Source of the DNA: Semisulcospira habei
Lineage: Eukaryota; Mollusca; Gastropoda; Semisulcospiridae
Assembly (NCBI GenBank): GCA_036245525.1
Contig: BTPG01000008.1
Span: 27,371,568 to 27,435,567 of the forward strand
DNA length: 64,000 bases
Reading direction: 5' to 3'
A model generated the notes under the pieces. That model ran no database searches. It had not been told where the DNA came from and saw nothing but the letters and a program-made list of their open reading frames with translations. The position numbers were made by a program, and so were the translations under genes. Shown piece by piece: positions 10,829-22,721 of the stretch. The number at the start of each line of letters is the position of its first letter. The first letter of the stretch is position 1.

Positions 10829-11027
10829 CGACACCAGTCGTCACCATGACTTTGACACTCCTCAGCATTTCACCGGGTGACTTTTTCTAGTGGAAAATTG
10901 TACAACAGTCTGAAAACAGGACTTGTGTGAGATGTGGAAAACCTGTGCCACTGTGTGACATTTTGTCCAAGCTCGAGAAAGCATCTCGAGACACCGTGTA
11001 CAGCTAAACACGGCAAACTCAATACCC

Positions 11028-11122
11028 CCCCCCCCCTCCCCCCCCCCCCCCCCCGCCTTCCAGGCTCCGTCTCAACCCCCTCCCCCAAGCTCCGTCTCCA
11101 CCCCCACCCCCTCCCTACTTCC
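11028..11122. repeat. C-rich tract
   Basis: Long C runs with CTCCGTCTC repeats. The frames are Pro-rich artefacts. Confidence 0.85.
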
Positions 11123-11141
11123 AGACTCAGACTCCACATCT

Positions 11142-11207
11142 GCAAGAGACATAGATCCTCATGGGCCCCCGCAAATGCGGGGGCACATGAGGATCAATGC
11201 CTCTTGC
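11142..11207. repeat. F1 hairpin, solitary
   Basis: GCAAGAGACATAGATCCTCA opposed by TGAGGATCAATGCCTCTTGC, apex CCCCCGCAAATGCGGGGG. The TTAA body is absent. The inner stem has CATGGG against CACATG, a mismatch pair. Confidence 0.93.
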
Positions 11208-11440
11208 CTATTCGTTTATCCGATGCCCAGCACGTGCCACGTCACCGATTTTCCTTTATCGCTTTCAGATGTCCTCAGATCATTACCCCAAAGAATTGCG
11301 GCGGTTCGTGAGGATCTTAAATCTCTTTATTTGACGTCCCATTGCCACGTTTATTTTGTATCCTCGCTTTTACATCTGTGTGTCTCGGGTGCGGGTAGGC
11401 CCAGGTGATACTAGTCAAAACGTAAGCATGGTTTATTTCT

Positions 11441-11507
11441 GCAAGAGACATGGATCCTCATGAGTCCCCCGCAAAAGGCAAGGGCTCATGAGGATTTGCG
11501 CCTCTTA
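11441..11507. repeat. F1 hairpin, solitary, diverged
   Basis: GCAAGAGACATGGATCCTCA opposed by TGAGGATTTGCGCCTCTTA. The apex is disrupted (CCCCCGCAAAAGGCAAGG). It lies 235 bp from the previous solitary hairpin. Confidence 0.88.
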
Positions 11508-11654
11508 CTGACCTCATTGGATGTCCCATTGCCACGTTTTTCTGTTCGCTTTCTTGATGTCTGTGTGCCTGAGGCATACGGGGGACAACGTAGGTCATTG
11601 AGAATTGACGAAACACACAGCACACATGTGTAGAATCTCCGAGCAAAGCGTAAA

Positions 11655-11812
11655 ATCCTGGCAAAACATCCTGGGGGAGGGGAAGGGGGAGAAGGGGGGA
11701 GGGATGGGGTGTGGTAGGGCCGGTGTGGGGGGGAGAGGGCACAGGGAGGGAAGGGGAAGGGGAGAGGAAGAAAGGGGGTAGGGGGCATAAGGGGGTGGGG
11801 GGGGGGGGAAAT
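11655..11812. repeat. G-rich tract
   Basis: GGGGAGGGGAAGGGGGAG-type sequence for about 150 bp. Minus-strand frames are Pro/Ser-rich artefacts. Confidence 0.85.
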
Positions 11813-11917
11813 GTCACGGCGTCACGATTAGTTCCTTTTACAAATCACGAATATTCGGACGCTCATCCACTGGGATGAGACACCGCAGTTTCAAGCTGTG
11901 CATTGACCGGAATCTTG

Positions 11918-11997
11918 TTAACTCCTTCGAGACGTGCCGCATCCAGTTACGCGGCATAAGCCGCGTATCCGGATGCGGCACGTCTCGAATGACTCAA
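11918..11997. mobile_element. F3 80-bp TTAA palindrome
   Basis: TTAACTCCTTCGAGACGTGC to GCACGTCTCGAATGACTCAA. The stem centre is GCGGCATAAGCCGC. GCATCC/GGATGC replaces the GCCTCC/GGAGGC of other copies on both arms, a paired change. Confidence 0.94.
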
Positions 11998-12293
11998 GTA
12001 TGAAGGTGATTTTGTTACACTTTACAGACCAAGAAGAAGAAAACATCAGCAACGATCACAATGACAACCGCGAATGTAATTATCTCGGACAACGTACACG
12101 AACAGCATTATAACAAAAATATTCAAAAGCTGTGAAAAGACAGATCGTGTCTGGCACTTTGTACCCGAGGATCCAGAATTCCGAGAGTTTTGAATCTTCA
12201 GGTCGAACGCGTCAGTTTACACTGACCTCATCAGACTGTGCCGAGCTGCTATTTGTATGGTCTTGCCAGTATTTTCTGGTTGCAAACAGTTTA

Positions 12294-12295
<2 letters not shown>

Positions 12296-12367
<72 letters not shown>

Positions 12368-12384
12368 CGTGTGTGTGTGTGCAC

Positions 12385-12453
<69 letters not shown>
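12296..12453. repeat. (GT)n microsatellite, interrupted
   Basis: About 150 bp of GT with a GCGTGCG and GCACGGTG interruption near 12362-12387. All overlapping frames are artefacts. Confidence 0.97.
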
Positions 12454-12539
12454 TGTGATGTGTATATATGTGTGTGTGTGGAGGGGATGGCGAGGGGATG
12501 TTTGTGCGCATGTGTATATGGCACGCATGACACCTTTGG

Positions 12540-13050
12540 CAGAACAACAATTTTTTTTAAATACCTGCTAAAAAAAAAGGTTCTGTCGTCATCTTTATTT
12601 GTTGCTAGTAGCAAAAAAATATATGCAGACATGTCAACAAACACACACAAACGAAAAAAACAAACAACCGACAACAAACAAGTTACTGGTATCAAGAAAA
12701 CAAACGAAAAAATTTTGTAATTAAAAAAAATAAAAATAAAGCAAGTACATTTGTCCAAAAATAAACTTTTCAGAAAACAAGCACACCTTGAGTAAAAAAG
12801 ACAAAAATCAACATACAGACAGACAGGCAAACAGGCAGACAGACAACCAACCCAACCAACCCAACTAACCATCTAACCAACCAACTTTTAATAAAGCAGC
12901 ACAACCATTCTTCATAATTACATTATTGATAAATGTGGACATTGACAAATTTAATGATGTGTTGTTGATAAAAAGATGTAAAAACAAAAAGTATGCTGGT
13001 CTGTGAATTTGGACTTTGCGTAAGGTCTAAACTTACAGCCCGTACCAACA
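12540..13050. other. no gene seen; A-rich
   Basis: AAAC-rich sequence with CAAACAGGCAGACAG and CCAACCAACC short repeats. No support for coding. Confidence 0.6.
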
Positions 13051-13131
13051 TCAACTCATTCGAGACGTGCCGCCTACGGATACGCGGCGAACCGCCTCGT
13101 ATCGGTTGGCGGCACGTCTCGAATGAGTTAA
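13051..13131. mobile_element. F3 palindrome, diverged apex
   Basis: TCAACTCATTCGAGACGTGC to GCACGTCTCGAATGAGTTAA. Outer stems are intact. The apex GCGGCGAACCGC differs from other copies but still folds. Confidence 0.93.
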
Positions 13132-13366
13132 TTTTACAACCCATTAGAGTACACCCATTTAAATAAAGTAACTGTAAGGCAACAAGTATATTAAAAAAAA
13201 AACACAACAACAACAACAACAACAACTCGGCATTTATAATTTTGCTGCTTTTGATAGTTTTCATTTCTTCGATGTCTTCTTTGAATATAGGCGCAGTTTC
13301 TCTGATTGTACATCAATGAGACCTACACGCTGAGGTGAGGTCTAATGACTAAATGGGGGGAAAATC

Positions 13367-13470
13367 ATAATCTCTTGACTGCTACTGACGAAACCATTCG
13401 GCGGAAATGACGTGTAACCTGACGCGTCGTTTACGTCGAGCGGTATCGTCAGTAGCAGTCAAGGGGTTAA
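13367..13470. mobile_element. F5 hairpin
   Basis: TCTTGACTGCTACTGACGAA opposed by TCGTCAGTAGCAGTCAAGGG. The right end is GGTTAA and the left end is degraded to ATAA. CGTCGTTTACG lies in the loop half. Confidence 0.88.
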
Positions 13471-13604
13471 AGGGTTAAAGGTTTAGCTATTGTTCAAGGA
13501 ATAATCAGCAGCATCTGAAATAAACTGTTCTCCAGCATTTCAAACGGGCATTGATCGCTAGTCTTGTTCTAAATCTCAGATCTTAAAACGCGCGCTAGTC
13601 TGGT

Positions 13605-13660
13605 GGGGGGGGGGGGGGGGGGGGGGGGGGGGGAGGGGGGAGGGGGGAGGGGGGGGGGGG
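13605..13660. repeat. poly-G tract
   Basis: Nearly unbroken G run with three GA interruptions. Length is probably uncertain. Confidence 0.95.
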
Positions 13661-13709
13661 ACACCCCAAAAACACAAAAACAAGATGGGATGAACCATAA
13701 CCGGCCACA

Positions 13710-14960
<1,251 letters not shown>

Positions 14961-14988
14961 AAAAACCACATCGTGCGGCTTAGAAACT

Positions 14989-15084
14989 AGGACCAGTTGC
15001 ATGAGTGAGCTTAGTCCCACGCCATCCACTAAGAAAGGTGCTTAGTGGCTGGCGCAGGACTAAGATCACTTCTGCAACTGACCT
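14989..15084. repeat. F7 inverted repeat
   Basis: GACCAGTTGCATGAGTGAGC opposed by ACTTCTGCAACTGACCTC. Inner stem GCTTAGT...GCGCAGGACTAAG. It starts 30 bp after the T1 right end. Confidence 0.88.
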
Positions 15085-15174
15085 CTGGATTTCACGCCTC
15101 AGTTCTATAAAGACCGCAGTCACCATCCCGAGAGGCAAAATTCAAGATACAAGCATTAAAAATTGTATACGTAT

Positions 15175-15180
<6 letters not shown>

Positions 15181-15212
<32 letters not shown>

Positions 15213-15255
15213 GGGGGGGGGGGGAGGAGGAGGGGGGGGCAGGTGGGGGGGGGGT
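15181..15255. repeat. poly-T then poly-G tract
   Basis: T run of about 30 followed by G runs. The same T-then-G order occurs at 16068, 38082 and 44505. Confidence 0.93.
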
Positions 15256-15354
15256 GTTCTTGTCGCATATTCGTACGGGATGCAAACTGTACTGACGACC
15301 TAGATCGTGTGGAAATTATTTTGGTCGCCATATTCCCGCTATTTGGCTGTTTCA

Positions 15355-15437
15355 TTAACACACTAGAGACGTGCCGCAATCATATAAGGCGGCATTTATG
15401 CCGCGTAATCGGATGCGATACTTCTAGAACGAGTTAA
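15355..15437. mobile_element. F3 palindrome, diverged
   Basis: TTAACACACTAGAGACGTGC to TCTAGAACGAGTTAA. Outer TTAA is present on both sides. Several unpaired positions make this the most decayed F3 copy. Confidence 0.88.
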
Positions 15438-15524
15438 TAAAGAAAACAAGCCAGCCAAATACTATTCTTCTTGCTTTACTGATACAAATAAAAACATCTA
15501 GTCTACTTCTCTATGTAAGTAAGT

Positions 15525-15592
15525 AAGTAAGTAATAATAATAATAATAATAATGGTGATGATAAAATATAATAATATTGATGATGATATAAA

Positions 15593-15630
<38 letters not shown>
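15525..15630. repeat. (AAT)n arrays
   Basis: Two AAT arrays separated by GGTGATGATAAAATATAAT. GTAAGTAAGTAAG precedes them. Confidence 0.92.
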
Positions 15631-15631
<1 letters not shown>

Positions 15632-15739
15632 GTGGATCTTTGATATAGTGCCTAACCTTGTGACATTTGATATAGCGCCATACCTCCTGACAGAGCTCTA
15701 GACTATTTGATTTATATGAAAAAAAAGAAAAAAAAAAAA

Positions 15740-16064
15740 AAAAGAAAAAAAAAAATTGTGTTGCACTTGTCTTTTCTAAGTTTAATCCAGATTTATTTGC
15801 AAAAAAAGCGACTGCCAAGGTCTCACGTTTCAGTTGCATTTTTCCACCACGTAAAGATACGTTGCAAATTGTGGACTTGTTTGTGTGTCTATTTTGAAAA
15901 AGAAATAAAAAGCGGATTTAACCCAAAATATAAATAAAGTGTCTTTTCTAACTGTCTTTTATAAACGTGTTCTTTACTACTTTGGATTCTTCTCAGCTTC
16001 AGATTCTTTATAGTGTTCGAAGCTTTCAGCCCATACACAAGGGGGATTTTATTTTTGTTTTTTG

Positions 16065-16107
<43 letters not shown>

Positions 16108-16300
16108 GGGGGGGGGGGGGGGGCGAGAGGGGGGGGGGGGGATTACAAAACACACACACTTTAGTACCGCGTCTAACAATGTGGAAAATCTGGAGTCTTT
16201 CTGCGCGTGTTATTGTTATATTTCTTTGTCGGGAATTTCTTTGCCTTTTACAAGCTTGGCAGTAACCTTTGTTGTTGTCTGATTTTTAATCCTATTTATC
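15740..16300. repeat. broken F10 fragments with poly-T/poly-G
   Basis: Fragments TTGTGTTGCACTTGTCTTTT, TTTGTGTGTCTATTTTGAAA, AGTGTCTTTTCTAAC and TTTCTTTGCCTTTTACAAGC match the F10 right arm in order but scattered. A T then G run at 16068-16140 interrupts them. Confidence 0.7.
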
Positions 16301-16317
16301 TTTACTAAAGCACAGAA

Positions 16318-16417
16318 CCCAGCTTCGTGAGTGAGCTTAGTCCTGAGCGCCAGCCACTAAGCTAAGTGCTCCGCGATAGCGGCTGGCGCAGGACGAAGCT
16401 CACTCATGCCACTGACC
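16318..16417. repeat. F7 inverted repeat
   Basis: TGAGTGAGCTTAGTCCTGAG opposed by CGAAGCTCACTCATGCCACT, with GCCAGCCACTAAGC at the inner left arm and GGCTGGCGCAGGAC at the inner right. Confidence 0.9.
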
Positions 16418-16546
16418 CCAGAAACTAAACTCTGAGATGGACGGCTGGCCTGTCCATGACCTGGAGATACGCGCGACCCTGCTATCAAATGTTTCAGTTC
16501 GGTCCATGATGAAATAGTCCACAGTACATTATACGCAATCCCGGCC

Positions 16547-16862
16547 AGACCAAAAAGGTGACTGTCAAGCGTGTAAAATGCAAAGAAGTACCCAACGGAG
16601 AAAGAAACACGCTTAGAAAAGACGGGTACAACACAATTTATTAATATTTCGGGTAAATACCCTTTGTGAAAATAGACAAACAAACAGAGAGATTAGCCGC
16701 TACTTATCTTCATTCGCAGAAGGAATGTGGCCTAATGAAGATAAGTAGCGGCTAATCTCTCTGTTTGTGTGTTTGTCTATTTTGACAAAGGGTATTTACC
16801 CGAAATAAATTGTGTTGTACACGTCTTTTCTAAGCGTGTTTCTTTCTCCGTTGGGTACTTCA
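16547..16862. mobile_element. F10 foldback, best copy
   Basis: Arms of about 140 bp. GACCAAAAAGGTGACTGTCA, AAAGAAACACGCTTAGAAAA and TTTCGGGTAAATACCCTTT on the left oppose AAAGGGTATTTACCCGAAAT and TTTTCTAAGCGTGTTTCTTT on the right. The apex stem is GAGATTAGCCGCTACTTATC with its complement. The right outer end is cut where the F1 element begins at 16863. A shorter palindrome, GGGTAAATACCC, sits in each arm. Confidence 0.92.
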
Positions 16863-17082
16863 CTAATCCCTTCCTTGCTACTGTTCCTACATTTTGTGTC
16901 TTTGAAGTTTGGTTCATTCAACGACCAAATGCCAACACCGTCCAAGAAACATGGATCTAAAAAAATTGGTCTCAGCAAGAGGCATATATCCTCATGAGCC
17001 CCCGCAGTCGCGGGGGCTCATGAGGATCTATGCCTCTTGCAGTTGGATCGCGTTCACTTTTTCTCGGCAGTGGAGGGGTTAA
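16863..17082 (-). mobile_element. F1 TTAA element
   Basis: Reverse-oriented. Starts at a degraded CTAATCCCTTCCTTGCTACTG and ends CGGCAGTGGAGGGGTTAA. The hairpin is perfect around CCCCCGCAGTCGCGGGGG. It joins the truncated arm of the F10 foldback. Confidence 0.92.
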
Positions 17083-17265
17083 TGGGAGTGGTTACAAGAT
17101 GACCTGATCCCGAAATTCAAATCTTTATCTGGGCCCCTGTGAGTGACTTTGAAGCAAAATCCTCGTGCAAGGACTCAGTGGAAAAAACAAACAAACTGGC
17201 AACTAATTTATTTCAATAAGTATTGACGTACATTAGCGTTTACCTAAGAAGCCGTAGGTAAAGAA

Positions 17266-17500
17266 AAGTATCACAATAAAGAAACCAAACACTCTTAGAC
17301 AGGACTAACTTTCTACCCGCGCTGACAAGACAAGTATTGCAGTGTATACTTGTATGTTTGTCTATTTTGAAAATGGGTTTTCACCCGAAATAGTGAGACA
17401 CTGTGTTGTAGCTGTCTTTTCTAAGCGTGCTTCTTTATTGGTTGGGTTATGCTCAGGACAATACAACAATTTCTTTGCAACTTACCCGCTTCGCAGTAAA
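17266..17500. repeat. F10 fragments
   Basis: AAAGAAACCAAACACTCTTAGACAGGAC pattern on the left, and TTTGTCTATTTTGAAAATGG, TTCACCCGAAATAGTG and TCTTTTCTAAGCGTGCTTCT on the right. The apex is replaced by a short CTGACAAGACAAG segment. Confidence 0.78.
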
Positions 17501-17716
17501 CTTTTCGATCGCCGGATTTTTAAGTTATTAAAAAAAAAAATCATCATATAAAAAAAGACTGACATTGACAACCCTGGAGTAGATTGTTCAAGTGGCAAAA
17601 ATTATGAAAAGCAACATTTTCGTTGTAATACAATGAACATAGGTCTACTGTCTTTCGCCTTCATTGCTAATTTGTGTACTGCAACATGATCTGGAATTTC
17701 AACCCTCCAGGGCCTA

Positions 17717-17757
17717 GGCCGTACGGTCCAAAAATCGCTGATCAGCGCACACTTCAC
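17717..17757. repeat. F6 half-hairpin
   Basis: GGCCGTACGGTCCAAAAATC then GCTGATCAGCGCAC matches the right arm of F6. No left arm is present. Confidence 0.7.
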
Positions 17758-17791
17758 TTTCATTCGTGAGTGTTACTACACTTGACCAACA

Positions 17792-17856
17792 GTTTAATCC
17801 TTTTACGCGTCTTTTCCACCGTGCGCGGGTATGGTCAGTAGCAATGAAGTGGTTAA
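17792..17856. repeat. F5 remnant abutting F2
   Basis: TTTAATCCTTTTACGCGTC on the left and GGTCAGTAGCAATGAAGTGG then TTAA on the right. The final TTAA is also the first tetramer of the next F2 element. Confidence 0.75.
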
Positions 17857-18068
17857 CCCTTTTAGCCCCGGATCCCTACAGCAGGAGATGGATTGACCTT
17901 GACAATTCAAGGGCCGTGCCAGATTAGCTTGGCGCCTGAAGGCGCCAAGCTAATCTGGCACGACCCTTGAATTATCATAGTCAAGCCATCTCCTGCAACT
18001 GGTAGATAGTCGTTAGGCAACACCTCCCCAAATTTTGAGAAATGGGACCTTGGGGCTAAAAGGGTTAA
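17853..18068 (+). mobile_element. F2 TTAA element
   Basis: 216 bp, TTAACCCTTTTAGCCCCGGA to CTTGGGGCTAAAAGGGTTAA, so the terminal repeats are about 18 bp here. The central palindrome is perfect: GCCAGATTAGCTTGGCGCC, apex TGAA. TTGACAATTCAAGGGCCG shows one arm change. Confidence 0.95.
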
Positions 18069-18107
18069 TACTGGATAGAACTGGGCAAAACGTGTCAAGA
18101 ATTAAAT

Positions 18108-18204
18108 TTAACCCTGTGGCTGTCGGTCGCGGATTTTGTCGCGATGGTTCCTGCAGGACTGAATCATGGCGACAAAAACCGCTACCGCGGACATCCGAAG
18201 GGTT
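18108..18204. mobile_element. F4 hairpin
   Basis: TTAACCCTGTGGCTGTCGGT at the left. TCGCGATGGTTCCTGCAGGA in the apex half opposes ATCATGGCGACAAAAACCGC. The right end GAAGGGTTGC has lost TTAA. Confidence 0.88.
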
Positions 18205-18407
18205 GCTTTCCATATATATTTTCTTGCTGGCGTGTAGCACATAAATCTTATCGTCTGCCCATGGGTTTTAGTGTAACAGAAATACAGGGACAGCCAATTC
18301 TGAAACACTCTTTTATCCATAACAACATACTATTAAGTTTAAACCTAAATATCATGACTTAGAAATTAATTAGCATTGGTGTTATTCACTGACATTGTCA
18401 TTATTGT

Positions 18408-18623
18408 TAACCATTTTAGCCCCGAGTCCCTACAGCAGGAGACTGATTGACTATGATAATTCAAGGGTAGTGCCAGATTAGCTTGGCGCCTGAAGGCGCC
18501 AAGCTAATCTGGCACTAGCCTTGATTTATCATGATCAATCCATCTCCTGCAACTGGTTGGTACATAGTCATTAGGCAATACCTCTACAATTTGAGAAATG
18601 GGACTTTGGGGCTGAAAGGTTGA
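18408..18623 (+). mobile_element. F2 TTAA element
   Basis: TTAACCATTTTAGCCCCGAG to TTTGGGGCTGAAAGGTTGA. The hairpin is intact except GGCACTAGCC. The last tetramer is TTGA. Confidence 0.93.
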
Positions 18624-19021
18624 TTGATTGATAGTACATTGCTTAACTTCCCGACAGCAACAAGACTTTCTCAGGACGTGCCTGCACTGCTTGTCAAAAA
18701 ACAACAACTAAACAGAATATTGAATGAATGTCGCCAGCCGGTCCAATACGTTAAACAAACCCACGACATGGGGCCTAAATAAAGCTAAGACCATTTATTA
18801 GCAACACACATCCAATATCAAGAGCTACAGGCAGAGTTTTAAAAAAAAAACAGGGAGAGTTTAAAAAAGGAAAATACAGATGAATGGACCAAGGGTAGAC
18901 AGAAACACATGCCCCAGAATAGAAGGGAAAACTGACCCACCCTGTGGGGCTGACCAGGGTGAACCTGGGAACTAAAAAGTAGTTAACCCCACCGAAGTCC
19001 CCCAGGGCAGACCCGGGTGAG

Positions 19022-19440
19022 GGACGGGGGGGGGGGGGGGGGGGGGGGGGGGCTGAAAGGATTAAAGCGTGATTTTACTTTTGCCGTAGTCCAAGGCAAA
19101 GGAAAACGTACTTTGGTAACATCGTGGAAAAAAGCAGAGCCTATTAGCAGAGGGACTTAACAAACAAGAAACAAACAAACAAACAAAAATTAATAGGAAA
19201 TTTTATTCACGGGTTGAGTTTTAAATAATAAATCTCGCCATATTCTTCTAACAGGCGACAAACATGCTAAAACGTAGACATCTTTAAAGTACTAACCGAA
19301 AGCTTCACTGATTGATTAGTATTTAGCTTTAATAATTTGACTGGTGAGACCGTGTGACAGTGTGACCTGTCTGTCTCCCGCCTCCCCCCCCCCCTCCACA
19401 CACACACACCCCCCCCCCCCACACACACACACACACACTC
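19022..19440. other. no gene seen; G-run and C/CA tracts
   Basis: A G homopolymer at 19027-19052 precedes plain AT-rich DNA with (AAAC) repeats near 19160-19185. A mixed C-run and CA-repeat tract lies at 19383-19440. Confidence 0.7.
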
Positions 19441-19544
19441 CCCCTCTTCCCGTCTCGCGGCTCTCCTTTTTTTTCACGTGTACGTTTCCAAAACATAATT
19501 CTTAACGTGCTTTACTGAATACTGGCCATTGGCAAGTTAATGTA

Positions 19545-19763
19545 GTAACCCCTTCACTGCCGAGAAAAGGTGAACACGATCCAACTGCAAGAGACATAGA
19601 TACTCATGCGCTCCCACGACTCCGGGGGTACATGATGATCTCTGTCTCTTGCTGAGACTTGTGGCCATGTTCTTAGGACAGTTGCGGTTTTTAGTCTTTC
19701 AGTGAGCATAGATTTCAGTTGAAACAAAATGTAAGCTACGTACGTTGGCAGGAGAGGGGTTAA
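19545..19763 (+). mobile_element. F1 TTAA element, decayed hairpin
   Basis: Starts GTAACCCCTTCACTGCCGAG and ends GGCAGGAGAGGGGTTAA. The hairpin arms have many unpaired changes (GATACTCATGCGCTCCCACG against GGGGGTACATGATGATCTC), unlike most copies. Confidence 0.9.
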
Positions 19764-19860
19764 TAAATGAATCATGCAGTTATATCAGCTTCCAGCTTGT
19801 TTTGCGCTGTTACCTCCTTTTCATCGTACTACTATGACTTGAAACTAAATGCTTAAATGC

Positions 19861-20039
19861 TTAACCCATTCAGCCCTGACGCACTACAGCAGGGGATGGG
19901 TCGACCATGATAATTCTAGGGCGCCAAGCTAATCTGGCACTGCCCTTGAATTATCATGGTCGATCTATCTCCTGCAACTGGTGCATAGTCATTAAATGAC
20001 GCCTCCAAAATTTGTGGAATACGGCCGTCGGGCTGAATC
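19861..20039 (+). mobile_element. F2 element, left arm deleted
   Basis: Starts TTAACCCATTCAGCCCTGAC. After ATAATTCTAGG it jumps to GCGCCAAGCTAATCTGGCAC, so the left arm and apex are gone. The right end GTCGGGCTGAAT runs straight into half an F4. Confidence 0.92.
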
Positions 20040-20075
20040 ATCGCGACAAAACCGCTGCCGCCACGCAAGGGGTTA
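20037..20075. repeat. F4 right half
   Basis: ATCATCGCGACAAAACCGCT then GCCGCCACGCAAGGGGTTAA is the right arm of F4 with its terminal TTAA. It joins the F2 end with no spacer. Confidence 0.88.
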
Positions 20076-20085
20076 AAAATGTTAC

Positions 20086-20097
20086 CCCCCCCCCCCC

Positions 20098-20125
<28 letters not shown>
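20086..20125. repeat. poly-C/poly-A tract
   Basis: C run followed by an A run, the complement-strand equivalent of the T-then-G tracts. Confidence 0.9.
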
Positions 20126-20128
<3 letters not shown>

Positions 20129-20478
20129 TCTGAAAACACGAAGCGATTGTTGTTGTTTTTTTCCCCCTTTGTCTGACACATTATATGCAGCTGACTTTGA
20201 ACAAGTTGAAATATTTTCTTGTGTACTAGACCATGGTCTACTGACGATACGGTAATATTACTAGCCTTTCTCATACTTTACTTTTGCCCTGCAAGGAATT
20301 AGTAACCAAAGTATTTCCAAAATGTGGAGGATCAGAGCGAAAGAAAAAAATGCACGCGACCAGTACTGAACACGTATGAAAAATAAGAACAACTAGGCCT
20401 ATCTAAAAATAATCTGCTCTGGCAGCCGGCTGCGCACGAAAAAAGTGTACTCTAAATTATTATTACACTTGAAATCCT

Positions 20479-20598
<120 letters not shown>

Positions 20599-20667
20599 TA
20601 TTAAATTTGTCACTTAAGTAACCATCTGTAGGCTGTTTTGCTTTTGAATAGCTCCTTGCAAATTAAT

Positions 20668-20699
20668 GTATTATTATTATTGTGTTGTTGTTGTTGTTG

Positions 20700-20760
<61 letters not shown>

Positions 20761-20862
20761 CATCATTACATTTGTAATAATAATAATAATTATTATTATT
20801 ATTATTATGTCGTATTAATATTAATAATGATAATAATGATTTTAAAAAATAAGAAAAAATTA
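20668..20862. repeat. (TTA)n, (TTG)n and (AAT)n cluster
   Basis: TTATTATTG, then TTG repeats, then a long TTA array, then AAT and ATT arrays facing each other around 20776-20807. Confidence 0.93.
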
Positions 20863-21118
20863 ATTTGAATGAAGCTATTCAACGTACAGATTGTATTTAA
20901 TAAATTAATTTAATAATTTAATAACTTAATATGTTAACTGCCGCAAATGTCGAGGGTTTCAAGAACGTTTAAATCGTGTTCATTTGAAACCGTGGTGTTT
21001 ATTAAATACGCAATTATTTTATTAGCCCAACCTGTGAGCACACAAACTGTGTACGCAATAATATGTTTACGAAATATGTTTCACATGACGCAGATTCTCT
21101 CCTTGACCTAAATAAAGC

Positions 21119-21380
21119 CCAACCAAAAAGCCGATGACAGTCAATCTTGTAAATTAATGATTAAAATAAAATCACAAGAAAGAAAGAAACACGCTTAGAA
21201 AGAACAAGTGCAACTCAAGATTGTGTTGTACATGTCCTTTCTAAGCGTGTTTCTTTCTTTGCTGCGATTTCTGTGTTGACAAAACGCGAAAGAAAGAAAC
21301 ACGCTTAAAAAGGGCAAGTACAACAATTGAATTGCATTTTTCCTTTCTAAGCGTGTTTCTTTCTTTGCTGGGATTTTCAT
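21119..21380. repeat. F10 double hairpin
   Basis: Two successive hairpins share AAAGAAACACGCTTAGAAAG opposed by CTTTCTAAGCGTGTTTCTTT. The first is at about 21181-21265, the second at 21290-21367. CCAACCAAAAAGCCGATGAC marks the left end of the family. It looks like a tandem duplication of the arm pair. Confidence 0.85.
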
Positions 21381-21411
21381 TTTCATTTTAAACCTTCGGA
21401 CCTCAGCCAAT

Positions 21412-21630
21412 TTAACCCCCTTGACTGCCGAAAAAAACGTGAACATGATCCATATGCAAGAGGCGCAGATCCTCATGAGCCCCCGCGACTGCGGGGGCTC
21501 ATGAGGATCTATGCCTCTTGCTGAGACCAATGTGTATCCATGTTTCTTGGACGTTTGCAGCTTTTGGTCGTTGAATGAACCCTCATATTTGAAAAACAGC
21601 ATCTACGTCCAGCGGCAGAAAACGGGTTAA
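21412..21630 (+). mobile_element. F1 TTAA element
   Basis: 219 bp. TTAACCCCCTTGACTGCCGA to CCAGCGGCAGAAAACGGGTTAA. The hairpin is perfect around CCCCCGCGACTGCGGGGG. The right body GCTTTTGGTCGTTGAATGAA is conserved. Confidence 0.94.
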
Positions 21631-21899
21631 TTATCGCCAAAAGAGCGCTTGTGGTCTGTCAGCATGCACTGACTCACGACATTATATCAGAAAGAACAAT
21701 TCAGAAATGCTTCAACATTCGCCATATTATAAACTGTCAACATCATACGACTACAGGACAATATTAAAAAGCTGGACGTTTTCTTAAGTAATTTCTCCCC
21801 TAGACATTCTAGCAATAAACTTTGGTAAGGTAGTATTATTAGTTATATCAATACCAATAAAACATGAAATAAAAGAATACTGAGTAAAATACAATACAA

Positions 21900-22190
21900 T
21901 ACAATAAAATAAAATAAGAAATTTATTGGCCTAAAAACCCTGCCATATTTAAGCGAACTTTGTGGCATGCTGCTGAGACGGAGACAGAGGCGGAGACGGG
22001 CAATGTAAACACAACCAAATCCCCCATCCCACTTTTCTCTTTCTCCACTCCACCCTCCCCCCCCCCCCCGGGTCCTCTTCTATCCTCGCTTGCCCCCCCC
22101 CCCTCCTCTCCCCCACCCTTCCCTTTCCTGCTCCTTTGGTGGCCCGGGTCCTGTTCTCCACGCTGAGCCTGCCTCTACTTCTCCGTCACA
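21900..22190. other. no gene seen; pyrimidine-rich
   Basis: Contains a GAGACGGAGACAGAGGCGGA repeat and a CCCTC-rich tract at 22046-22125. The opposed frames are low-complexity. Confidence 0.6.
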
Positions 22191-22290
22191 CGAACTCAAT
22201 CCTCGAATCGATAGTCTGGACCAAAGAGTATGAAAGTCTGAACTTTCCGCCCTAAACCCGACACGCTGTCACAAAACTTTACCCAATCTC

Positions 22291-22354
22291 CAAAAGACAT
22301 AGATCCTCATGAGCCCCTGTATTCGTAGGGGCTCATGAGGATCTATGTCCCTTG
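22291..22354. repeat. F1 hairpin, solitary
   Basis: CAAAAGACATAGATCCTCAT opposed by ATGAGGATCTATGTCCCTTG, apex CCCCTGTATTCGTAGGGG. The CCCCTGT/GTAGGGG pair shows a change carried by both arms apart from one wobble. Confidence 0.93.
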
Positions 22355-22721
22355 TAACGGATCAGTCCGCATTCGCAGGATGCTACAAGGGGTTTGTAAA
22401 CGTGATACGTAAGAGGGAAAAAAATCGCACTTTATTACCTGGCTGTGTCAGAGTCACGCACTTCAAAACATATATTCCACAAGTCAGTCATCCGTCATCG
22501 TGGAGCAAGCAGTGTAAGAGGCTTGGAGTTGACATTCGTTTTGATGCACGAGGTACACGTTTAAAGGAGCACTCTTCTACTTTGTCATCACAATTAACGG
22601 GCAGGGGGCGTTGCTTGTCCAACTGAATATTGGATTTCCCTGGATGACCCAAAGAACATCTGGAGTCGATGGCGGTTTCATTAATTTAATTTCTTCAGTA
22701 ACTATGCAGAATGCAGACCAA

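Noticed and set aside
12132..12872. Long frames through the GT array on both strands (up to 193 codons)
   Set aside because: Products are Cys-Val or His-Thr repeats from (GT)n, with frames open on both strands. No conserved flank is coding.
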